NCBI GenBank assembly: GCA_964639225.1
Contig: CAZXCK010000156.1
Span: 1-8,523, forward strand
Direction of reading: 5' to 3'
Length of the DNA stretch: 8,523 bases
From: CAZXCK01 sp964639225
Lineage (GTDB): Bacteria > Chloroflexota > Anaerolineae > Aggregatilineales > Phototrophicaceae
Under the pieces are notes generated by a model. It was not told the origin of the DNA. It saw nothing but the letters and a program-made list of their open reading frames with translations, and made no database searches. The first letter of the stretch is position 1; every line of letters begins with the position of its first letter. Positions 1 to 6,202 of this stretch are shown piece after piece. A program made the position numbers and the translations under genes.

Positions 1-855
1 CTGCTGCGCGGCGGCCATCAGGTGATGGTAACCGATCTTGACGCAGCGGCGATCGCCATGGCGGAACAAGAAGGCGCCACCGGCGCCGCCAACGTCGAAA
101 CGCTGGTGAGCGAGCTGGAGACGCCGCGCGTCGTCTGGATTATGGTGCCATCCGGCGACCCGACCGAGCAGACCGTCAGCCAGCTTGCTGACCTACTCGC
201 TGCCGGTGATATTCTGATCGACGGCGGCAACAGCAACTATCAGGACTCCATGCGCCGTGCCGAGACCCTGAGAGCCAGCGGTATACACTTCGTCGATGTG
301 GGCACCAGCGGTGGCGTGTGGGGGCTGGAAGAAGGCTACAGCATGATGGTCGGTGGTGCCGATGAGGCTGTCACCCACATCCGTCCCATTCTGGAGACGC
401 TGGCACCCGGTCCTGAACTGGGCTGGGGGCATGTCGGGCCGAGCGGCGCCGGTCATTTCGTCAAGATGGTGCATAACGGCATCGAATATGGTCTGATGCA
501 GGCTTACGCCGAAGGCTTTGAACTGATGCAGCACAAGCAGGAACTGAACCTCGACCTGCACCAGATCGCCGAAATCTGGCGGCATGGCAGCGTGGTGCGT
601 TCCTGGCTGCTTGACCTGACGGCTCGCGCCCTGGCGGAGAACCCCACCCTGGATGGTTTCGCCGCTTACGTACCCGACTCCGGTGAGGGCCGCTGGACGG
701 TCATCGAGTCGATTGAGTTGGGCGTCCCCATCCCGGTGATCGCGCTGGCGCTGCAGCGTCGCTTCAGTTCGCGCATGGACTCGCCGTTCAGCGACAAGCT
801 GCTGTCGGCCATGCGCAACCAGTTCGGCGGCCACGCCATCAAACGCGAGGAATAG
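1..855 (+). CDS. gnd: 6-phosphogluconate dehydrogenase, short NAD-type, 5' partial
   Basis: Oxidative decarboxylation of 6-phosphogluconate to ribulose 5-phosphate in the cytosolic pentose phosphate pathway. The reading frame is open from base 1 (LLRGGHQVMVTD), so roughly the first 20 residues, including the GxGxxG nucleotide-binding loop, lie upstream of the window. Visible family motifs are IDGGNSNY at 217-240, VDVGTSGGVWGLEEGY at about 292-339, KMVHNGIE at 463-486 (the lysine and glutamate are the expected catalytic pair) and PDSGEGRWT at 673-699. The C-terminal helical part is short. The whole protein would be about 300 residues, matching the GntZ/YqeC-like short form rather than the roughly 470-residue enterobacterial Gnd. 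An aspartate (VTD) follows the second Rossmann strand, which suggests NAD rather than NADP; this is inference. It ends at TAG 853-855. A promoter and hairpin follow, so the next gene is probably transcribed separately. Confidence 0.93.
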   Translation: MLRGGHQVMVTDLDAAAIAMAEQEGATGAANVETLVSELETPRVVWIMVPSGDPTEQTVSQLADLLAAGDILIDGGNSNYQDSMRRAETLRASGIHFVDVGTSGGVWGLEEGYSMMVGGADEAVTHIRPILETLAPGPELGWGHVGPSGAGHFVKMVHNGIEYGLMQAYAEGFELMQHKQELNLDLHQIAEIWRHGSVVRSWLLDLTARALAENPTLDGFAAYVPDSGEGRWTVIESIELGVPIPVIALALQRRFSSRMDSPFSDKLLSAMRNQFGGHAIKREE

Positions 856-873
856 TCGTCAATCGGTAAACCT

Positions 874-907
874 TCGCGGGCACGCGCGGACGGCTCGCCG
901 CCCGCGA
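874..907 (+). terminator. Possible terminator hairpin after the dehydrogenase gene
   Basis: An 8-bp perfect GC-rich inverted repeat, TCGCGGGC (874-881) and GCCCGCGA (900-907), starts 19 bases after the stop codon and encloses an 18-base loop that is itself GC-rich. The bases that follow (TTGCCCTGCTTCG) have no U-tract, so intrinsic termination would be inefficient. It could be a Rho-dependent or transcript-stabilising element, or chance in GC-rich DNA. Confidence 0.35.
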
Positions 908-936
908 TTGCCCTGCTTCGTGTCCGCATTTACAAT
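908..936 (+). promoter_or_regulatory. Candidate sigma70-type promoter for the pullulanase gene
   Basis: TTGCCC at 908-913 (4 of 6 to the -35 consensus) is followed after exactly 17 bases by TACAAT at 931-936 (5 of 6 to the -10 consensus). Transcription would start near 943, giving a leader of about 65 bases before the pullulanase start. The -35 box directly abuts the right arm of the preceding hairpin. This agrees with a transcription boundary between the two genes, but the match is only by eye. Confidence 0.42.
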
Positions 937-995
937 GGTGTTCAGGTGAGTGCGGTGTGCCGCGCCGCCTATCGTTCGATGCACCTTAATCCAAC

Positions 996-1000
996 AGGAG
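996..1000 (+). promoter_or_regulatory. Ribosome binding site that fixes the pullulanase start
   Basis: AGGAG at 996-1000 is separated by 7 bases from ATG at 1008. An in-frame TTG at 1005 directly precedes the ATG, but ATG has both the better codon and the better spacing, so 1008 is chosen. Confidence 0.75.
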
Positions 1001-1007
1001 CAGGTTG

Positions 1008-4000
1008 ATGAACTCTCTCGAAAAAAGGGTTTTAACAAAGCGTATCTTGCCCTTACTGCTGGTGATCGTGCTGGCGCTGGGCGCGACCTTTGGCGTGCTC
1101 TCACAGACGGATACTCCCCAGCCAGACAGCGTTGTGCTGGTCGGCTCGCTGCAGACCGCACTTGGCTGTGAGGCGGACGATGACGCCGCCTGCGAGCTGT
1201 CCGCGCTGACTTACGACAAAGCCAACGACATCTGGCGCGCCAGCTTTGAAGTGCCCGCCGGCGAGTATGATTATCAGGCCGCGCTGGATGGCGCGCTGGA
1301 CGAAGTCTATGGCGCCGATGCTACCGCTGACGGCGAACCTATCGCGCTGGCACTTGAATCCGATACGGTCGTCGAGTTCTACTACGACCACAAGACCAAC
1401 TGGATTACCGACAACGTCAACTTTCCGATTGTCGTCGCCGTCGGCACCTTCCAGACCGAACTCGGCTGTGAGGAGGACTACGATGCTGCCTGCCTGCGCT
1501 CATGGTTGCAGGATACGTCGGGCAATGGCGTCTTCAGCCTCACACTGACCGACCTGCCCCCCGGCGACTATGAGGTGATGGTCGCCACCGACCGCACCGA
1601 TTCGCTGATGGGCGCGATGGGCGTTGTCGATGGCGATCCGGTGGCGTTCACCGTTGGCGAGAATTTCGAAGTCACCATCGGCTACAGCGCGCGCCGGGGA
1701 CTCGTCTCCGCCGCTGCCCGCGATCCGCAGGCTGTCGTCGAGCCGATGCCCACCCGCGAAGTGCGCCCGGTCACCGGCATCATCACCGCGCCGGGCAGCT
1801 ATCAGATGTTCCTGGGCTGTGACGACACCACCGGCAACCGGGGCAACTGGGAACCGGGCTGCCTGGAAAGCCAGTTGTTCGATGAGGACGGCGATAATGT
1901 TTACCAACTCGTTGTGGATAGCATCCCGGCGGGCAGCTATGAGATGAAAATCGCGGTAGATCGTGCGTGGTCGGAAAATTACGGTCTCGGCGGCGCCCGC
2001 GATGGTTCCAACGTGCCGTTCGAAGTCCCGGTGGACTACGCCCAGGTGATGTTTGAATTCGACGCCATCACCCGCGAGATCAGCATCAGCGTCGATGAGA
2101 GCATCATCGGCGGGCCGCTGGAGATCGAGTTTGGCGTTTCGCTGCCCGATCTCACTTTCCAGCAGGCGTACTGGGTGACCCGTGATACGATTCTGATCGA
2201 CCCGACCCGCCTGCCGCAGGATGTGGGCGTCTTTGTCAAACTCTATTACTCGCCTACCGCTGACCTGACGCCAGACGAAACCGGCTTTGTCGGCGGCGAA
2301 AGTATCGACCTCAGCTTCAGCCCGGAAATTCCCCAATCGGTGCTGGATAAGTTCCCGCACCTGAGCGGATTTACCGCCTATACCATCGACGAGGCCCATC
2401 TCGAACTCGTGCCGGACATCCTGCGCGGGCAGTTCGCTGTCGCCGCTGTCGGCGAGGACGGTAACGCCTTCTATGGTACGGGCCTGCAGATTCCGGGCGT
2501 GCTCGACGATCTGTATGCGACGACCGCCCGCCTGGGTGTGACCTTCAACGATGACGCGCCGATTCTGCGCGTGTGGGCGCCCACTGCCCAGAACGTCCGC
2601 CTGCACATCTTCGACGACAGCGACCCGGACACCGAGTCCACCGTTTACGACATGTTCCGTGTGGATCGCTCCGGCGTGTGGACCATCACCGGCTCGCCGG
2701 ACTGGTACGGTAAATACTACCTGTACGAAGTCACGGTCTACGCGCCTGCCGTCACGGATATCGTCACCAACCTGGTCACCGATCCGTATTCGGTGAGCCT
2801 GGCGATGAACAGCACGCGCAGTCAGATCATCGATCTGGCCAACGACCCCGACCTGATGCCTGACGGTTGGGACTCGGTCAGCAAGCCGCCGCTGGACTCA
2901 CCGACCGATATCGTGGTTTACGAGCTGCATGTGCGCGACTTCAGCGTGAACGACCCCAGCGCCAGCGATGACAATCGTGGCACGTTCATGGCCTTCACCG
3001 AGACCGAGAGCAACGGCATGCAGCATCTGGCGGCGCTGGCTGAGGCCGGTCTGTCGCACCTGCATCTGCTGCCCACGTTCGACATCGCCACTATCAACGA
3101 GAACCCCGACGAGCGTGTTGAACTCGACTTCGAGGAACTGGCGCAGTTCCCGCCAGACTCCGAAGATCAGCAGGCCCTGCTGGAACCCATCCGCGACATG
3201 GACGCCTTTAACTGGGGTTACGACCCGTATCACTTCAACGTGCCTGAAGGCAGCTACTCGACCGACCCCGACGGCCCGGCACGCATCCGCGAGTTCCGCG
3301 AGATGGTGATGGCGCTCAACGAGAACGGCCTGCGGCTGGTCATCGACGTGGTCTACAACCACACCAACGCCGCCGGACAGGCCGACCGTTCCGTGTTCGA
3401 CCGCATCGTGCCCGGTTACTATCACCGCCTGAACCAGAACGGCTTTGTCGAAACCTCTACCTGCTGCCCGAATACGGCCACCGAGCATGTCATGATGGAA
3501 CGCTTCATGCTCGACTCGGTTGTGCTGTGGGCGCGTGACTACAAGGTGGATGGCTTCCGCTTTGACCTGATGGGCCATCACATGCTGGATAATATGGCTA
3601 ACGTCCGCGACGCGCTCGATGCGCTGACGCTCGAAACCGACGGCGTGGACGGCGAGTCGATCTACGTCTACGGCGAGGGCTGGAACTTCGGCGAGGTCCA
3701 GGACAACGCGCGCGGAGTCAACGCCACGCAGTTGAACATCGGCGGGCTGGGCATCGGTACTTTTAACGACCGTCTGCGCGACGCCGTGCGCGGCGGCAGC
3801 CCCTTCGGTGACCGCACCTTCCAGGGCTTCATCAGCGATCTGTCGCTGAACCCCAACGGACTCACCGGCGGCACCGAAGCGCAGCAGGCCGAACGTATGG
3901 CCCTGTTCATGGACCAGATTCGCATCGGGCTGGCCGGTAATCTGCGTGACTACACGTTTGTCGGCTCGGCTGGCGATGAGATCACCGGTGCCGATGTGTC

Positions 4001-4775
4001 CTACGGTGGTTCACCGGCTGGTTACACCCTCAGCCCGGCGGAACACATCGTCTACATCTCCAAGCACGACAACGAGACGCTGTGGGACATTCTGCTCTAC
4101 AAGCAGCTCGATGTGCCGGTCGAGGAACTGGTGCGCATGCACAATCTGGGCAACAGCATCGTGATGTTCAGCCAGGGCGTGCCTTTCTTCCATGCCGGCG
4201 ACGACATGCTGCGTTCCAAGTCGCTGGACCGCAACAGCTACAACTCCGGCGACTGGTTCAACCGGCTGGACTTCACCTACCAGACCAACAACTTTGGTGT
4301 CGGTCTGCCCCCGGCCAGTGACAACGCCGACCGCTGGGACGAGATGCGCCCCATCCTGGCTAACCCTGACCTACAGGTCGGTGAGGCCGAGATCATGAGC
4401 GCGGTGGAGCACTTCCGCGAGATACTGCGCATCCGCCAGGGTTCGCCGCTGTTCCGCCTGGAGACCGCCGAGCAGGTGCAGGAGCGCCAGACGTTCCTCA
4501 ACACCGGCCCCGATCAGCAGCCGGGCGTCATTGTTATGGCGCTCAGTGACGAAGTTGGCGAACAGCTCGACGACAACTACGCCATGATCGTGACCATCTT
4601 CAACGCCACCGGCGACGAATACACCTTCAGCGACGACTCGCTGGCGGGCATGGCCTTCGAGCTGCACCCGATCCTGGCCGAGTCCAGCGATCCGGTGGTG
4701 CGCGAAGCCGCCTTCGCCGATGACACCTTCACCGTGCCGGGACGCACGGCGGCGGTGTTCGTCGTGCCGCGTTAG
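1008..4775 (+). CDS. pulA: Exported type I pullulanase (GH13, PulA-like) with three X25-type modules
   Basis: Hydrolyses alpha-1,6 glucosidic branches of pullulan, starch or glycogen, probably outside the cell. The product is 1255 residues. A basic N-terminus (MNSLEKRVLTKR) and hydrophobic stretch at residues 13-31 form a Sec signal or membrane anchor; no lipobox cysteine, LPXTG or SLH motif is visible. Domains in order: three X25-like modules (about 42-138, 142-236, 258-364), the pullulanase N2 region (about 370-505, AYWVTRDTIL near 389), CBM48 (LRVWAP at 520-525), the GH13 barrel, and the pullulanase C-terminal domain to the end. Barrel landmarks are FNWGYDP (734-740), DVVYNHT (780-786), GFRFDL with nucleophile D853, YGEGW with acid/base E890, SKHDNE with D1021, then FHAGDDMLRSKSLDRNSYNSG. 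All catalytic residues are intact. Klebsiella PulA is near 1090 residues; much of the excess here is the X25 array. A promoter candidate lies in front, and the GH5-like gene follows 98 bases downstream across a strong stem-loop. Confidence 0.94.
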   Translation: MNSLEKRVLTKRILPLLLVIVLALGATFGVLSQTDTPQPDSVVLVGSLQTALGCEADDDAACELSALTYDKANDIWRASFEVPAGEYDYQAALDGALDEVYGADATADGEPIALALESDTVVEFYYDHKTNWITDNVNFPIVVAVGTFQTELGCEEDYDAACLRSWLQDTSGNGVFSLTLTDLPPGDYEVMVATDRTDSLMGAMGVVDGDPVAFTVGENFEVTIGYSARRGLVSAAARDPQAVVEPMPTREVRPVTGIITAPGSYQMFLGCDDTTGNRGNWEPGCLESQLFDEDGDNVYQLVVDSIPAGSYEMKIAVDRAWSENYGLGGARDGSNVPFEVPVDYAQVMFEFDAITREISISVDESIIGGPLEIEFGVSLPDLTFQQAYWVTRDTILIDPTRLPQDVGVFVKLYYSPTADLTPDETGFVGGESIDLSFSPEIPQSVLDKFPHLSGFTAYTIDEAHLELVPDILRGQFAVAAVGEDGNAFYGTGLQIPGVLDDLYATTARLGVTFNDDAPILRVWAPTAQNVRLHIFDDSDPDTESTVYDMFRVDRSGVWTITGSPDWYGKYYLYEVTVYAPAVTDIVTNLVTDPYSVSLAMNSTRSQIIDLANDPDLMPDGWDSVSKPPLDSPTDIVVYELHVRDFSVNDPSASDDNRGTFMAFTETESNGMQHLAALAEAGLSHLHLLPTFDIATINENPDERVELDFEELAQFPPDSEDQQALLEPIRDMDAFNWGYDPYHFNVPEGSYSTDPDGPARIREFREMVMALNENGLRLVIDVVYNHTNAAGQADRSVFDRIVPGYYHRLNQNGFVETSTCCPNTATEHVMMERFMLDSVVLWARDYKVDGFRFDLMGHHMLDNMANVRDALDALTLETDGVDGESIYVYGEGWNFGEVQDNARGVNATQLNIGGLGIGTFNDRLRDAVRGGSPFGDRTFQGFISDLSLNPNGLTGGTEAQQAERMALFMDQIRIGLAGNLRDYTFVGSAGDEITGADVSYGGSPAGYTLSPAEHIVYISKHDNETLWDILLYKQLDVPVEELVRMHNLGNSIVMFSQGVPFFHAGDDMLRSKSLDRNSYNSGDWFNRLDFTYQTNNFGVGLPPASDNADRWDEMRPILANPDLQVGEAEIMSAVEHFREILRIRQGSPLFRLETAEQVQERQTFLNTGPDQQPGVIVMALSDEVGEQLDDNYAMIVTIFNATGDEYTFSDDSLAGMAFELHPILAESSDPVVREAAFADDTFTVPGRTAAVFVVPR
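1131..2099 (+). other. Tandem array of three X25-like (starch-binding type) modules within the pullulanase
   Basis: Three divergent copies align by the signature (S/T)(L/F/Y)Q..LGC. Copy 1 covers residues about 42-138, copy 2 about 142-236 (an exact 100-residue offset from copy 1), and copy 3 about 258-364 after a proline-containing linker. Each has a loop bounded by two cysteines: C54/C62, C154/C162 and C271/C285. Each also has a PAGEYDY-like strand (PAGEYDY, PPGDYEV, PAGSYEM). The Y-G turn is kept in copies 1 (EVYGADA) and 3 (ENYGLGG) but lost in copy 2 (SLMGAMG). X25 modules of amylopullulanases show this same pattern and are thought to bind alpha-glucan; binding here is inferred. Confidence 0.7.
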
Positions 4776-4792
4776 TTAGAATCAGCACATGT

Positions 4793-4838
4793 GCCGGGCC
4801 GGGGACACCGCGATTGCTCGCCTGTCCCCGGCCCTGGC
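4793..4838 (+). terminator. Strong GC-rich stem-loop between pullulanase and GH5-like genes
   Basis: GGGCCGGGGACA (4796-4807) pairs perfectly with TGTCCCCGGCCC (4823-4834): 12 base pairs around a 15-base loop. The stem extends by GCC (4793-4795) with GGC (4836-4838) across one bulged T. It starts 17 bases after the pullulanase stop codon and ends 35 bases before the GH5-like start. No U-tract follows, so it may be a terminator or attenuator of partial strength, or an RNA-stabilising or processing hairpin within a two-gene transcript. Confidence 0.6.
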
Positions 4839-4864
4839 CTGCCGCAACCATCACAGACAGGATC

Positions 4865-4870
4865 GAGGAG
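4865..4870 (+). promoter_or_regulatory. Ribosome binding site of the GH5-like gene
   Basis: GAGGAG at 4865-4870 lies just upstream of ATG 4874, leaving only 3 bases if the whole motif pairs, or 5 if GAGG alone pairs. The spacing is short, but there is no better site. An in-frame TTG at 4814 falls inside the stem-loop and would add a 20-residue leader unlike the family, so ATG 4874 is chosen. Confidence 0.6.
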
Positions 4871-4873
4871 ATC

Positions 4874-6103
4874 ATGACACAGCCGTTTATCCTGGGGGTG
4901 AACTACTGGCCGCGCCGCAAGGCGATGTACTGGTGGTCAGATTTTGACGCGGGCGAGGTGCGCGAGGAGTTCAGCATCATCGCCGAACTGGGCATGAAGG
5001 TGGTTCGCATCTTTCTGCTGTGGGATGACTGGCAGCCGGCCCCGGATGTCGTCTCAGCGGACTGTCTCAGGCATCTGGTGACCGTCGCGGATATCGCCGC
5101 CGAAAACGGCCTGGGCCTGGATATCACCTTTTTCACCGGCCACATGAGTGGCCCCAACTGGTCGCCGCGCTGGCTGCACGATCCACAGGCCGAAGCGCCC
5201 ACGCCGCACCTGCGCCAACTGGTGAGCCAGGGCAGGGTAGTGCCAGGCGCTTATCGCAATCCCTTCCATGACCCGGTGGCGCTGGCGGCGTCGCGCCATC
5301 TGCTGGCGACCGTCGTCGATCTGCTGAAAGATCATCCAGCGGTGTGGATGTGGAACCTGGGCAATGAGCCGGACCTGTTCGCCTGGCCGCAGAGTGCCGC
5401 AGCCGGGCGCGCCTGGACCCGCGAGATGACCGGCATCATCCGCACTATCGACAGCCAGCACCCGGTCACGCTGGGATTGCATTCCGGCAGCCTGTTTGAG
5501 GACAACGGCCTGCGTATCAACGACGTGTTCGCCGAGGTCGATACGGCGGTTATGCACAGCTATCCCATGTATACGCCATTCCTCGATAATCCGCTGGACC
5601 CCAACTGGGTGCCGTTCACCTGCGCCTTCGTCAGCGCCTTGTCTGGCAAGCCAGCTCTGATGGAGGAATGGGGCGGCTGCACCGCGCCACCCGGCGAGCC
5701 GTCGCAGACCTGGCATTGGACCGCCTTCGGCAAGCCGCGTACGCAGTTCATGGCGTCAGAAGAAGACCTGGCCGCTTATGTCGAGGCGGTGCTGCCGCGT
5801 CTGGTGGACGTTGGCGCGACCGGTTCGATGCTGTGGTGCTATGCTGATTACGTCCCGGAACTGTGGTCAAAACCACCCTGCGACGAAGCCCGCCACGAGC
5901 GTTTCTTCGGGCTGGTGCGCCCCGATGGCTCGCTTAAGCCCCACGCGGAAGTCGTGCGCCGCTTCGCCGCCACCAACCCGACCGTCAAAACCGACCCGCC
6001 ACGCCGTGTTCGGCTGGCGATCAGCCCTGACGAATACTATCAGCAGCCGGTGCAGCACATCGTTGATCTCTACCGGCAGTACCTGGCTGAATACGGTACG
6101 TGA
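4874..6103 (+). CDS. Cytosolic clan GH-A glycoside hydrolase, GH5-like (mannanase/cellulase superfamily)
   Basis: A 409-residue TIM-barrel glycosidase with retaining mechanism, expected to cleave a beta-linked glycoside. It opens with MTQPFILGVNYWPRR and a conserved VVRIFLLWDDWQP strand. WNLGNEPD carries the predicted acid/base E165. MHSYPMY supplies the H-x-Y that usually sits before the nucleophile strand. LMEEWGG carries the predicted nucleophile E265, with E264 as the less likely choice. No signal peptide or membrane segment is visible, so it should act in the cytosol on imported oligosaccharides. The last 35 residues (from about 375; RRVRLAISPDEYYQQP region) extend beyond the barrel. The closest family type I recall is the endo-1,4-beta-mannosidase-like group (COG3934); the exact substrate cannot be read from sequence, and exo-acting activity is possible. 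It follows pulA on the same strand and converges with the GH42 gene. Co-transcription with pulA is possible but depends on the intervening hairpin. Confidence 0.82.
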   Translation: MTQPFILGVNYWPRRKAMYWWSDFDAGEVREEFSIIAELGMKVVRIFLLWDDWQPAPDVVSADCLRHLVTVADIAAENGLGLDITFFTGHMSGPNWSPRWLHDPQAEAPTPHLRQLVSQGRVVPGAYRNPFHDPVALAASRHLLATVVDLLKDHPAVWMWNLGNEPDLFAWPQSAAAGRAWTREMTGIIRTIDSQHPVTLGLHSGSLFEDNGLRINDVFAEVDTAVMHSYPMYTPFLDNPLDPNWVPFTCAFVSALSGKPALMEEWGGCTAPPGEPSQTWHWTAFGKPRTQFMASEEDLAAYVEAVLPRLVDVGATGSMLWCYADYVPELWSKPPCDEARHERFFGLVRPDGSLKPHAEVVRRFAATNPTVKTDPPRRVRLAISPDEYYQQPVQHIVDLYRQYLAEYGT

Positions 6104-6150
6104 GCCACGCGCTGTACCGGAAACAGCCCGCGCTTCAATCCTGAATATCA

Positions 6151-6184
6151 AACAGAACGCCGGACATCTCGCCCGGCGTTCGTT
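6151..6184. terminator. Bidirectional terminator hairpin between convergent genes
   Basis: GAACGCCGG (6155-6163) pairs perfectly with CCGGCGTTC (6173-6181) around a 9-base loop. The stem extends by AAC (6151-6153) with GTT (6182-6184) across one bulged A at 6154. It sits in the 99-base gap between two genes that end facing each other. Read on the minus strand, the stem is followed by TGTTTGATATT, a modest U-rich tail that would serve the GH42 gene. On the plus strand the tail (GTTGTCTGTC) is weaker. Confidence 0.65.
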
Positions 6185-6202
6185 GTCTGTCGGTTGGCGC
6201 GT

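Noticed and set aside
950..1171. A 73-codon open frame overlapping the pullulanase start
   Set aside because: It runs into the signal-peptide and first-module coding sequence in another frame, has no ribosome binding site and shows no family features.
1131..1715. A recent tandem duplication of X25 copies 1 and 2
   Set aside because: The exact 300-base offset and shared GGCTGTGAGG core looked like a recent copy, but away from the cysteine loop the two modules differ at most residues, so the duplication is old.
1500..2606. A 368-codon open frame on the minus strand inside the pullulanase gene
   Set aside because: The plus-strand frame encodes recognisable X25, N2 and CBM48 sequence throughout. 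The antisense product is compositionally odd (rich in H, R, A, G and V) and has no motif.
4814..4873. Upstream TTG start adding 20 residues to the GH5-like protein
   Set aside because: The extra residues lie within the stem-loop region, do not resemble family N-termini, and a GAGGAG motif directly precedes ATG 4874.
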